This document shows positions 7,804 to 17,076 of a stretch of DNA of 30,357 nt, piece after piece; the stretch's first letter is position 1; every line of letters starts with the position of its first letter. Under the pieces are notes generated by a model that was given only the letters and a program-made list of their open reading frames with translations, was not told where the DNA came from and searched no databases. The stretch is from CAZKXX01 sp964556705 (GTDB taxonomy: Bacteria; Acidobacteriota; Terriglobia; UBA7540). A program made the position numbers and the translations under genes. The stretch covers positions 1 through 30,357 of the forward strand of contig CAZKXX010000040.1 of NCBI GenBank assembly GCA_964556705.1. Reading direction: 5' to 3'.

Positions 7804-8760
7804 ATGAACTGCAAAGACCTCGAAGCGAACCTGCCGCTTTACTTCTCGGACGAGCTGAGCGACGAAGAGCGCGCCGCCTGGGACGCGCACGTCTCTTCGT
7901 GCGCCGCGTGTCGCGGGCGGTTCGAGGAGATGCAGCGGTTGCACGGGGCGCTCGCCTGTGCGCCGCGCCGCGAGCCTTCGCCGCAACTGCTGGCGCGCTG
8001 CCGGCAATCGCTCGATGAAGCGCTGGACCGCGAGCAACTCGGCTGGCGCCACCTTTTGAGGAGTTGGTCCCCTTCGCTGGGCTTGGCGCCCGCCACGGGC
8101 GCTGTGGCCGTCCTGACGCTTGTGCTGTTCGGCTTCGGTCTCGGCTGGACGCTCCGGCCGCGCGCCGACTCGGCGCTGCGAACGGACTCCGGCAACGGGG
8201 CCACCTCTTCCTTCCTGGGCGCTGACCTTTCCAACCTGCGCGTCTCGAACATCAGTAACGTTTCGCCCGACCCGGGCACCGGGGAAGTGCGCATTACGCT
8301 GGACGCCGAGCGCCGCGTCACCCTCGAAGGGTCCCTCGACGACCCCCGCATCCGCCAGGTGCTGGTGGACGCCATGAAGGGCTATGAGAATCCGGGCATT
8401 CGCCGCGACACGTTGGACGTATTGAAAACCCAGACCGACAACCCGGCCGTGCGCGAGGCGTTGCTCTATGCGCTCCGTCAGGACGCGAACGCGGGCGTGC
8501 GCCTGGAAGCGCTGAGAATGCTGGCGACGTCGCAGTGCCTGCTGGATACGCACGGCGCGCTGCTCGACCGCCTCGAGCACGACCCGAACACGGGCGTGCG
8601 CGTTGCGGCCGTCGAAGCCCTGGTGGCCCACGCGGAAGCCGAAGGGATCGACCCGGACGTTGTGTCCGTGCTTGAGCGCCTGGCGGCGGCTGACGAAAAC
8701 CCCTCGGTGCGCGTCAAATGCCTGACGGCTCTGCAGAGGATGAGGGGCGATGAGTTCTGA
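7804..8760 (+). CDS. Membrane anti-sigma factor with zinc finger and HEAT-repeat tail
   Basis: This is a 318-residue protein. Residues 1-50 form an anti-sigma zinc-finger domain: Cys3, then His29-x3-Cys33-x2-Cys36 (AHVSSCAAC). A membrane segment covers about 96-116. The C-terminal half, from about 175, consists of HEAT-like helical repeats of about 30 residues (PRIRQVLVDAMK, PAVREALLYALR, AGVRLEALRML, TGVRVAAVEAL, PSVRVKCLTAL). The N-terminal domain should bind the ECF factor encoded 73 bases upstream. The HEAT tail would be extracytoplasmic and may sense the envelope signal or bind another product of this operon. GGAG lies eight bases before the ATG. The gene overlaps the next by 11 bases, suggesting coupled translation. 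Confidence 0.88.
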   Translation: MNCKDLEANLPLYFSDELSDEERAAWDAHVSSCAACRGRFEEMQRLHGALACAPRREPSPQLLARCRQSLDEALDREQLGWRHLLRSWSPSLGLAPATGAVAVLTLVLFGFGLGWTLRPRADSALRTDSGNGATSSFLGADLSNLRVSNISNVSPDPGTGEVRITLDAERRVTLEGSLDDPRIRQVLVDAMKGYENPGIRRDTLDVLKTQTDNPAVREALLYALRQDANAGVRLEALRMLATSQCLLDTHGALLDRLEHDPNTGVRVAAVEALVAHAEAEGIDPDVVSVLERLAAADENPSVRVKCLTALQRMRGDEF

Positions 8761-10066
8761 GAATCACGGCCTGAAGATTCCGATTCTGGCAGTCGCTGCG
8801 GTCCTGGCCGGCGCGCTGACCTTCGAAGCGGGGCAGGTGAAGCGCGGCCCGGTGATGGGCGACTCCGCGCACCTCGAGCAGCGGCTCACGTGTGAGCTTC
8901 CCGTGCGGGCGGGCGGGCGGCTCGTGCTGCGCGCTGACCAGGGTTCGGTGGTGGTGAAGACCGCGGAGGGCGAGCGGATGGCCTGTGAAGTCCGCCTCCG
9001 CGTGAAAGCCGGGAATCCGGCCGAAGCGCGCCGGGTGCTGGATTCCTTCGAGCTGGCGGTGAAACCTCTGGAAAAAGGCGGCGCTTATCTCGCCGGGCGC
9101 TCCCCGCAGAAACGGCGCCGCTTCGGCGGGCTCGACGTGCTCTATCAAGTCTCCGTCCCACGCCGGTTCAGCCTCGACCTCGAAACCCGGGGCGGGGCGG
9201 TGAAAGTCGGCAGTCTGGAGGGCGAACTCCAGGCCGTCACCGCCGGCGGAAACATCGATGTGGGCGATATCTCCGGCCCCGTGCGGGTGGAGACGGCGGG
9301 AGGGACCATCGTCCTCGGGCAGATGGGCTCGCGCGTCGAGGCGCGCACGGCGGGCGGCGGCATTCGCGCGGGCGATATCCGCGGCGACGCGGTGCTCGAA
9401 ACCAGCGGCGGCGAGATCGTGGTCGGGCGCGTGGGGGGAGCGCTGAGCGCCGAGACGGCGGGCGGCGACGTGGTGGTGCGGGCGGCGAACGGGACCCTCG
9501 AAGCGCGCACGGCGGGTGGACAGATTCAGATTGGCGAGGCGCGCGCCCTGGTGCGCGCCGAGACGGCGGGCGGCAGCATTCGCCTGTTCGCGTCGCAGGG
9601 GCCTGTGGAGGTGCGGACAGCGGGCGGCAGCATCGATCTGGTCGGCGTGCGCAGCGGCGTGCGCGCCGAGACGGCTGCGGGGCGCATCCTTGCGGCCTTC
9701 GCCGGCGACTCCGCGGCCTTCGCGGCCTGTGACCTCGAGACGGCTGTGGGCGATGTGCGCGTCTATCTTCCGCCCACGCTGGCCCTCACCATCGACGCGA
9801 TGATTGACCAGGCCGCCGGGCACCGCATCATTTCCGAATTCCCCTTGAAGGTTCTGGGCGAGCAGGGCGCGGTCATCTCCCGCACCCTGCGCGGCACCGG
9901 GGAACTCAACGGCGGCGGCCAGGTGCTTCGCATCCGCGCCACGATGGGGAACATCGAGATCCGTCGCCTTGACGCGCGCTCGACTTCCGAACTCGAAAAG
10001 CGGCGCGAAGCGTTCGAAGAAACCTGGAAGGGCATGGAAGCTCGGCACCTCGGGCCGCGCGAGTGA
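8750..10066 (+). CDS. DUF4097-type beta-solenoid protein with ten 18-residue repeats
   Basis: This 438-residue protein has an N-terminal hydrophobic segment (about 9-25) acting as anchor or signal. After a globular part, residues 145-324 hold ten tandem repeats of exactly 18 residues, each beginning with a variant of (E/R)TAGG: positions 145, 163, 181, 199, 217, 235, 253, 271, 289 and 307. A divergent repeat follows near 330. The Gly-rich turns and alternating short strands predict a right-handed beta-helix, as in the DUF4097 (adhesin-like) family. The last roughly 100 residues are non-repetitive and end in a charged helix. The start overlaps the end of the anti-sigma gene by 11 bases. The function is unknown; co-expression with a sigma/anti-sigma pair suggests an envelope structural or sensing role. 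Confidence 0.85.
   Translation: MSSENHGLKIPILAVAAVLAGALTFEAGQVKRGPVMGDSAHLEQRLTCELPVRAGGRLVLRADQGSVVVKTAEGERMACEVRLRVKAGNPAEARRVLDSFELAVKPLEKGGAYLAGRSPQKRRRFGGLDVLYQVSVPRRFSLDLETRGGAVKVGSLEGELQAVTAGGNIDVGDISGPVRVETAGGTIVLGQMGSRVEARTAGGGIRAGDIRGDAVLETSGGEIVVGRVGGALSAETAGGDVVVRAANGTLEARTAGGQIQIGEARALVRAETAGGSIRLFASQGPVEVRTAGGSIDLVGVRSGVRAETAAGRILAAFAGDSAAFAACDLETAVGDVRVYLPPTLALTIDAMIDQAAGHRIISEFPLKVLGEQGAVISRTLRGTGELNGGGQVLRIRATMGNIEIRRLDARSTSELEKRREAFEETWKGMEARHLGPRE
9182..9721 (+). repeat. 54-bp coding repeat array (ten units)
   Basis: This is the DNA behind the 18-residue protein repeats. The motif gagacggcgggcgg or cgcacggcgggcgg returns every 54 bases without insertion or deletion. The (E/R)TAGG codons are near-identical between units while the remainder of each unit has diverged. 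Confidence 0.88.
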
Positions 10067-10114
10067 ACGCGCGCGCAAGGCGCGGCCTTTCATGCTGAGT
10101 GAGGAGACGACGAC

Positions 10115-10882
10115 GTGACGCTGATCCCTGTTCTCGGCCTCATCTTCGGTCTGGCCCTGGCGCAGGACGCCCCCGTGTTGCCGGCGGGCGCCTCGCCGGC
10201 TTCGACGCTCAACCGCTATCCGCTCGCGCCCGGCGGCACCGTCGCCGTCGAAAACGTTCAGGGCGACATTGCCGTGGAAGGCTGGGACCGCGCGGAAGTG
10301 GAAGTCGCGGTGGTGAAGACTCCCGGCGGACCGGGCGCGGACCCCGAATCGGTCCGCATCGGCGTGGAGTTCGACCGCCACGGGCTGACGGTCCGCACAC
10401 TTTACCCCGGCGAGTCGCGCGACGAGGTGCGCGTGGACTACCGGCTGAAGGTCCCGCGCCAGGTCCGGCTCGATCGCCTGAGAACTTTGGAGGGAAACAT
10501 CTTCGTGCGCGACGTCGAGGGAGCCGTGGACGCGCGCACGCTGAACGGCTCGATTCAGCAGGCCGGCGTCTCGGGAAGTATCCTGGCACGCACCGTGAAC
10601 GGCGACGTCCTCATCTCCCTGCGCGCCCTTCCGGACCCCTTGCAGCCGGTCCTGCTGGAAACGGTCAGCGGCGACGTGGAACTCGTTCTGCCGCCCCAGC
10701 CGGGCGCCGACCTTCAGCTTTCCACGGTGGCGGGCAGCATCGAAAGCCGCTACGCCTTTTCGGCCAGTTCGACGCCGGGCGATACGTCGTATCGCGCGCG
10801 TCTTGGCCAGGGCGGGCCGCTCGTCCGGTTGCGGACGGTGCGCGGCAACATTCGCGTCCACGAGCTGGAGGACGCGCTGTAG
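10115..10882 (+). CDS. Second DUF4097-like secreted protein
   Basis: This is a 255-residue product starting at GTG 10115, supported by GAGGAG eight bases upstream; the nearby ATG at 10093 is out of frame. Residues 1-16 are hydrophobic and end in ALAQ, a likely signal peptide. The rest resembles the preceding protein without its exact periodicity: VENVQGDIAVEGW, LEGNIFVRDVEGAVDARTLNGSIQQ, TVNGDVLISL, TVSGDVELVLP and TVAGSIESRY are successive Gly-turn/strand units of a short beta-solenoid. It is probably a paralogue of the preceding gene and shares its operon. The function is unknown; an extracytoplasmic location is inferred from the signal peptide. Confidence 0.82.
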   Translation: MTLIPVLGLIFGLALAQDAPVLPAGASPASTLNRYPLAPGGTVAVENVQGDIAVEGWDRAEVEVAVVKTPGGPGADPESVRIGVEFDRHGLTVRTLYPGESRDEVRVDYRLKVPRQVRLDRLRTLEGNIFVRDVEGAVDARTLNGSIQQAGVSGSILARTVNGDVLISLRALPDPLQPVLLETVSGDVELVLPPQPGADLQLSTVAGSIESRYAFSASSTPGDTSYRARLGQGGPLVRLRTVRGNIRVHELEDAL

Positions 10883-10973
10883 GGACCCGAGCGGACCGCC
10901 GAGGCGGGTTGAAGCCGCCACCGGCCGCTGTGGGGCGTGGAAGAATCGGGAGAGATTTTTGGAGGAATCAATC

Positions 10974-12188
10974 ATGAAACGACGAATTCTGGTGGGAACA
11001 ATTGCGGGGGCGGCGCTGAGCGTGGGACTTGCGGCGCTTGCGGTGCGGGCGCAGGAAGCGCAAGCGCCCGAGCCGCCCCGGGCAGCGGCCGGACCGCAGC
11101 GGGTGCACCCGGCGCCGCCGCCCGGCGTGCTCGCCGCGCCGCCGCAGGTGACGATGCTGAAGGCCCATCCGGGCGAAGAAGTCCGCCGGCAAATCCGCAT
11201 TCACCCGTTCGAGGGCGGCGCGTGGCTGGGCGTGAAATTGAAAGAAGTGGACGCCGAGAAAGCGCGCGAGTTGAAGCTGACGGGAGAATCCGGCGCGCTG
11301 GTGGTGGAAGTCGAGCCCGACAGCCCGGCGGCCAAGGCGGGAATTGAGAAAAACGACGTCATCGTGGAGTTTGCGGGCGAGCGCGTCCGCAGCGCTGCGC
11401 AACTGCGCCGGCTGGTGCAGGAAACTCCGCCGGGACGCACCGTGGCGTTCACCGTCACGCGCGCCGGGCAGACGCGCACGCTCTCGGCGACGCTGGCCGA
11501 GCCGGGCGAAAGGAAATTCTTGTTCGCCGTTCCGGCCCCGCACGCCATGGCCGTGCCTCCTCCCCCGAAGCCTCCGATGTTTCCCGGCGAACGCGACTCC
11601 GTCTTTTTCATCCACCGCGGCGCGCGCCTGGGCATCTCCGCTGACGACCTGACGCCGCAACTGGCCGAGTATTTCGGCGTCAAGCAGGGCAAGGGCGTGC
11701 TGGTGCGCGAAGTGACGGTTGGGAGTGCTGCGGAAAAGGCGGGGCTCAAGGCCGGCGACGTCATCGTGGCGCTCGATGAGCAGCCCGTTTCCACCGTTCG
11801 CGACGTGCGCCGGGCGCTCGCGAAGGGCGCCGACGAGAAGCGCACCGTGAAGCTGACCATCGTCCGCAACCGCGCCGAGCAGACCCTCGCTGTCGAACTC
11901 GAGCCCGCGCAGCCGCCTTCACGCCGTCACACGGCCGACCTCGAAGATTTCGATCTCGACTTGGACATCGACGTGAACATCGACGAGGAGCAGATCCGGC
12001 ACCTCGCCGACCAGGCTCGCGCGCAGGCCGAACGGGCCGTCGAGCAGGCGCGTCAGATCAAAATTGACCGCGAGCTTCTGGAACAGGAGATGCAGCGTAT
12101 TCAGGAACAAGTCGAGCAGATGACGCGGGAACGGATCCAGTGGGAGGAGCAGGACGCCGTGCTCGCCGGCGGCGAACAGGTGATCTGA
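10974..12188 (+). CDS. Secreted double-PDZ protein with acidic strand and coiled-coil tail
   Basis: The 404-residue protein starts at ATG 10974, with GGAGGA seven bases upstream; the open frame extends further left but lacks a start signal. It has a signal peptide at 1-26 (cleavage after VRAQ), a Pro/Ala-rich linker, PDZ 1 at about 82-176 (WLGVKL, SPAAKAGIEKNDVIVEFAG), PDZ 2 at about 216-311 (RLGISADDL, SAAEKAGLKAGDVIVALDEQ), a strongly acidic alternating segment at 322-339 (DLEDFDLDLDIDVNID) and a charged helix likely to coil at 338-394. The repeated PDZ pair recalls HtrA/DegP, but there is no trypsin-like domain and no catalytic Ser, so it is not a protease by itself. It could present substrates or bind C-termini of envelope proteins, possibly the anti-sigma factor. 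It is the last gene before the terminator. Confidence 0.87.
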   Translation: MKRRILVGTIAGAALSVGLAALAVRAQEAQAPEPPRAAAGPQRVHPAPPPGVLAAPPQVTMLKAHPGEEVRRQIRIHPFEGGAWLGVKLKEVDAEKARELKLTGESGALVVEVEPDSPAAKAGIEKNDVIVEFAGERVRSAAQLRRLVQETPPGRTVAFTVTRAGQTRTLSATLAEPGERKFLFAVPAPHAMAVPPPPKPPMFPGERDSVFFIHRGARLGISADDLTPQLAEYFGVKQGKGVLVREVTVGSAAEKAGLKAGDVIVALDEQPVSTVRDVRRALAKGADEKRTVKLTIVRNRAEQTLAVELEPAQPPSRRHTADLEDFDLDLDIDVNIDEEQIRHLADQARAQAERAVEQARQIKIDRELLEQEMQRIQEQVEQMTRERIQWEEQDAVLAGGEQVI

Positions 12189-12212
12189 ATCTCCGGTGGA
12201 AGGCAAGAGAAG

Positions 12213-12242
12213 GGGAGGGCCGCGCGTGGCCCTCCCTTTTTT
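12213..12242 (+). terminator. Rho-independent terminator of the sigma operon
   Basis: A perfect 9-bp stem (gggagggcc / ggccctccc) with a 6-nt loop is followed by six T residues at 12237-12242. It lies 24 bases after the PDZ gene stop. On the other strand the hairpin follows rplS but is succeeded only by a mixed C/T tract, so it may also weakly end the converging ribosomal operon. Confidence 0.93.
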
Positions 12243-12261
12243 GTCTGCGGAGGGCGCGGAG

Positions 12262-12612
12262 TTACTGCTCGGTCCGCGCTTCGCGGAGCCGCGCGGCTTT
12301 GCCGCGCAGCCCGCGCAGGTAGTAGAGCTTGGCGCGGCGCACGCGGCCGGAGCGGACGACTTCAATCTTTTCGATCACCGGCGAGTGCAGCGGGAAGATG
12401 CGCTCCACGCCTTGCCCGAAGGAAATCTTGCGCACCGTGAACGTCGAGTGGTTGGCCGCACGGCGCCGCCCGATGACGGTCCCCTCGAAAACCTGGATCC
12501 GCTCCTTGTCGCCTTCCTTGATGCGCACGTGAACGCGCACCGTGTCTCCCGAGCGAAACGCCGGCACGTCCTTCTTCTCCTGCGCTTTTTCGATCTTTTC
12601 AAGAATGCTCAT
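12262..12612 (-). CDS. rplS: 50S ribosomal protein L19
   Basis: The 116-residue protein matches L19 in length and landmarks: GDTVRVHVRIKEGDKERIQVFEGTVI, the ANHSTFTVRKIS segment, GVERIFPLHSPVIEKIEVVRSG and the C-terminal RRAKLYYLRGLRGKAARL. L19 sits at the 30S-50S interface. It is the last gene of the ffh-rpsP-KH-rimM-trmD-rplS cluster, 112 bases after trmD. A GGGAGTGA segment precedes the ATG. Confidence 0.98.
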   Translation of the reverse strand: MSILEKIEKAQEKKDVPAFRSGDTVRVHVRIKEGDKERIQVFEGTVIGRRRAANHSTFTVRKISFGQGVERIFPLHSPVIEKIEVVRSGRVRRAKLYYLRGLRGKAARLREARTEQ

Positions 12613-12685
12613 GTCTGTTTCACTCCCTCATTCGGTTTTCGCGCGGGACTGACTCCCTCGCCGTCGAGCGCTGTATGAACCTCGC

Positions 12686-12705
12686 ATCCCCGCGCAAGCG
12701 GGGAT
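12686..12705. repeat. Short REP-type palindrome between trmD and rplS
   Basis: This is a perfect 8-bp inverted repeat, atccccgc, four-base loop, gcggggat, followed by cca. The same pattern with one or two changes occurs at 20591-20642, so it belongs to the widespread family of attcccgc...gcgggaat intergenic palindromes. Its place inside the ribosomal operon leader of rplS could also make it an attenuation or mRNA-processing hairpin. Confidence 0.7.
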
Positions 12706-12724
12706 CCACGGCCACAGGCAGGAG

Positions 12725-13501
<777 letters not shown>

Positions 13502-13573
13502 TATTTGTAGCCGCCGCGTCCTCGCCGCCGTTCGGCGATTCCATGGGCGGCGATGAGGACATCGCCGCTCGAG

Positions 13574-14116
13574 CTATTCGTTCAACTCCAGCAGGTCTTC
13601 CGGCGGATTAATCACGATCGTCCTTCCCGCCGGATCAATCTCCGTACAGATTTCCTCCGCGAGCGGAATGAGGATTTCGTCTTTCCCTTCCTCTGCCGGC
13701 GCCACGTGGAGCAGGTCGGCGCCGCCCGTGGGTTCCACTTCGGTGACCGTGCCGATTTCTCTCCGCCCCTCGCCGTGTCTGACGAGGACGCGGCATCCCA
13801 CGAGGTCGGAGACGTAATAGCGGCCCGCCTCGAGCGGCGCCCGTTCGGCGGCCGGGACCCTGACGTCGAGGCCGCGCAACGTTTCAGCCGCGCCGATCGA
13901 ATCCACGCCCGCAAACTTCAGGACGACGCGTCCCTTGTGCTCCCAGGCGTGTTCCAGTTCCAGCGCGCGCGGCGGCTCGCCGACGAAAACGCGGCGCAGC
14001 GCGGCAAACCGCTCCGCCGAGCCCGTCATCAGCTCGGCCACAACTTCCCCTCGCCGCCCCTGCGGGCGAGCGATCCGCGCGAGGACGACGAATTCTCTCC
14101 CCTCGTTGTCCGCCAT
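13574..14116 (-). CDS. rimM: 16S rRNA processing protein RimM
   Basis: This 180-residue 30S maturation factor binds S19 and assists folding of the 16S head. The N-terminal RimM domain (VVLARIARPQGRRGEVVAEL, then FVGEPP) is followed by a PRC-barrel (RYYVSDLVGCRVLV, IGTVTEVEPTGGADLLHVAP, ILIPLAEEICTEID). The ATG at 14116 is preferred to the adjoining in-frame GTG at 14119; neither has an obvious Shine-Dalgarno sequence, consistent with coupling to the KH gene 52 bases upstream. The order KH-rimM-trmD is typical. Confidence 0.97.
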   Translation of the reverse strand: MADNEGREFVVLARIARPQGRRGEVVAELMTGSAERFAALRRVFVGEPPRALELEHAWEHKGRVVLKFAGVDSIGAAETLRGLDVRVPAAERAPLEAGRYYVSDLVGCRVLVRHGEGRREIGTVTEVEPTGGADLLHVAPAEEGKDEILIPLAEEICTEIDPAGRTIVINPPEDLLELNE

Positions 14117-14168
14117 CACGTCGCGGGTTCTGACCGGCGGGTCGTGCGGGCTGCGGCCCGCCGAACCC

Positions 14169-14399
14169 TTACTCGAGAATCTCCAGCGTGAAACGCTTCC
14201 GCAGCTTCATGCCCGCCGCGCCCAGAATCGTGCGGATGGCGCGCGCGGTGCGTCCCTGTTTGCCGATGACCTTCCCGAGGTCGGAGGGATGCACGCGCAG
14301 CTCGAGTACCGTCACCTGTTCCCCTTCGACCGGCCGGACTTGCACTTGATCCGGATTGTCCACCAGCGCCTTGGCGATGTCTTCAATCAGCTCCTTCAT
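14169..14399 (-). CDS. khpA: KH-domain RNA-binding protein KhpA (YlqC family)
   Basis: This is a 76-residue single KH domain: LELRVHPSDLGKVIGKQGRTARAIRTILGAAG contains the GxxG loop (GKQG) that grips single-stranded RNA. In other bacteria the family member pairs with KhpB/Jag to control division and cell-wall functions. GGAGGA stands five bases before the ATG. Its position between rpsP and rimM is the usual one. Confidence 0.95.
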   Translation of the reverse strand: MKELIEDIAKALVDNPDQVQVRPVEGEQVTVLELRVHPSDLGKVIGKQGRTARAIRTILGAAGMKLRKRFTLEILE

Positions 14400-14515
14400 C
14401 TGGTCCTCCTTCGAGTGGTCTCATCCGGAACAACAACCAGGAAAGAGATCGAGAGCGATATGATCAGCAACTGGTGCGCCCCGGCGCTCGGGGGCGAAGC
14501 GGTCCGCGCGGCGTC

Positions 14516-14755
14516 TCAGGCGCTGGCGGCCCGCTTCAGAAAACTTCGAACCGTCTCGGAAGGCTGCGCCCCGCGGCCCAGCCAGTAATCCACCCGCTCG
14601 CGGTTGACGACGAGCTCGGGCGGGTGGCGCCGCGGGTTGTAGTGGCCCAGAATCTCCACAAACTTCCCGTCGCGCGCCCGCTCGCGGTCGATCACCACGA
14701 TGCGGTAACTGCTCTGCTTCTTGGCTCCCGTGCGAGCCAGTCGAATTCTCAGCAA
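14516..14755 (-). CDS. rpsP: 30S ribosomal protein S16, TTG start
   Basis: S16 is a small-subunit assembly protein. The frame is open from a TTG at 14773, but the start is placed at TTG 14755 because the protein then begins MLRIRLARTG, the canonical S16 N-terminus, and GGAGG lies about eight bases upstream (it would lie inside the coding region with the longer start). This gives 79 residues with KKQSSYRIVVID and the GHYNPRRHPPEL and DYWLGRGAQPSETV motifs. No ATG is available near the start, so translation relies on a rare codon. It lies 58 bases after ffh. Confidence 0.95.
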   Translation of the reverse strand: MLRIRLARTGAKKQSSYRIVVIDRERARDGKFVEILGHYNPRRHPPELVVNRERVDYWLGRGAQPSETVRSFLKRAASA

Positions 14756-14813
14756 ATCCCCGTCCTCCCTCAATGACGATGTCTGGAAACGTTCCGCCGT
14801 CGCCCGGCGGTTT

Positions 14814-16166
<1,353 letters not shown>

Positions 16167-16246
16167 AATCGTTTCGGGACGCGGAACCCCTTCCCCTGGG
16201 GGGAATCCCCCTCAGAGCTTGGATTCACGTTGCCGATAAATAGTTT

Positions 16247-16275
16247 ATATTACTTTGCCTTCCGCCGGAAAGCAA
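16247..16275 (-). promoter_or_regulatory. Candidate sigma-70 promoter for ffh and the translation cluster
   Basis: On the minus strand TTGCTT (16270-16275) and TAATAT (16247-16252) are separated by exactly 17 bases, inside the most AT-rich patch of the area. Transcription would start near 16240, giving a leader of about 75 nt. Confidence 0.45.
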
Positions 16276-16338
16276 GGAAAGCCGTGCGGATTGCGGCTAA
16301 GGAGACGAAGATTAGGATATCGTCGGGTTCCCGAGCTT

Positions 16339-16347
16339 TGGTATCAT
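16339..16347 (+). promoter_or_regulatory. Candidate extended -10 promoter of the methyltransferase gene
   Basis: TGGTATCAT contains the TGn extension and a -10 hexamer matching TATAAT at five of six positions. No good -35 is visible. Transcription would start about 30 bases before the ATG at 16384. Confidence 0.4.
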
Positions 16348-16383
16348 CATCGTAGGCGTTTCGGTCGAACAATCACTCAGGAA

Positions 16384-17064
16384 ATGGCGAAGGCTATTCA
16401 ACCCGCACTGATTGACCAGCCCCAGGCCCCGTCCCAGCGGTACGAGCTGCTTGGGTCTGTGTGGGAAGGGGAGGATGCAGAACTCCTAGAAAGGCTCCTT
16501 GGTTTTTACCCGCGGCGTCCGCCTGAGAAGATTCTGGATTCCACCGTCAACGGAGGACGGTTCTGGCGGGGAAGTACCAGGCCAGTCGTGGGCATTGACA
16601 TCGAGCGGTCGCATCGGCCGGCCATTGTCGCCGACAATACGTGCATGCCTTTCCCAGACGGCTCCTTCGACGTGGTGGTCTATGACCCGCCCCATGTGCC
16701 TAATCAAGGGAAGGACCGGACGAAAGATTTCAATAGCCGGTTCGGCTTGGTCGTCCGCTCGGGGCGCCAGCAAGGGTATAGCTTCGCTCATACGTATCCG
16801 CCGTTCTTGAAAGAAGCCTTCCGAGTACTCAAGCCCGAAGGAGTTCTTTTCTGCAAAATCACCGATTACGTTCACGACCACCAATACCAATGGGCGCATG
16901 TGGACTTTATCCAGGCCGCCCGCGAGCTGCGATTTCAGCCCTGCGACTGCATCGTCAAGGTGCGGAAAGGTCCTATCATCGACCCGAAATGGAAGGTCGC
17001 CCACCACAGTCGACGCCAGCACTGCTACTGGCTGGTCTTCCGGAAGTCTGATCGATGCGAGTGA
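16384..17064 (+). CDS. Putative DNA methyltransferase (DPPH motif), probable R-M modification enzyme
   Basis: This 226-residue class I SAM-dependent methyltransferase has motif I-like ILDSTVNGGRFW (50-61), the acidic end of strand 2 in VVGIDIE (68-74), ADNTCMPFPDGSFDVVVYDPPHV with motif IV Asp101-Pro-Pro-His104, then RVLKPEGVLFCKITDY and a C-terminal RRQHCYWLVFRK strand. DPP(Y/W/F/H) is the catalytic loop of amino-methylating enzymes (N6-adenine or N4-cytosine), so DNA is the likely substrate. The protein is short and no target-recognition domain is obvious; recognition may lie in the 105-140 insert. The ATG at 16384 has only a tightly spaced AGGA; upstream codons do not look like family sequence. 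It converges on the nuclease-like gene at 17077 with 12 bases between stops. The base composition is visibly less GC-rich than the flanking genes. RNA or small-molecule methylation is less likely but not excluded. Confidence 0.75.
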   Translation: MAKAIQPALIDQPQAPSQRYELLGSVWEGEDAELLERLLGFYPRRPPEKILDSTVNGGRFWRGSTRPVVGIDIERSHRPAIVADNTCMPFPDGSFDVVVYDPPHVPNQGKDRTKDFNSRFGLVVRSGRQQGYSFAHTYPPFLKEAFRVLKPEGVLFCKITDYVHDHQYQWAHVDFIQAARELRFQPCDCIVKVRKGPIIDPKWKVAHHSRRQHCYWLVFRKSDRCE

Positions 17065-17076
17065 CAGAGGCCATTT

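Noticed and set aside
8714..11200. 828-codon open frame on the minus strand
   Set aside because: It runs antisense to three real genes with signal peptides, repeats and good start sites; long antisense frames are expected at this GC content.
10974..12188. HtrA/DegP protease
   Set aside because: Two PDZ domains are present but there is no trypsin-like domain and no catalytic His-Asp-Ser set.
14756..14773. Upstream TTG as the rpsP start
   Set aside because: It would place the Shine-Dalgarno inside the gene and add six residues before the canonical MLRIRL start of S16.
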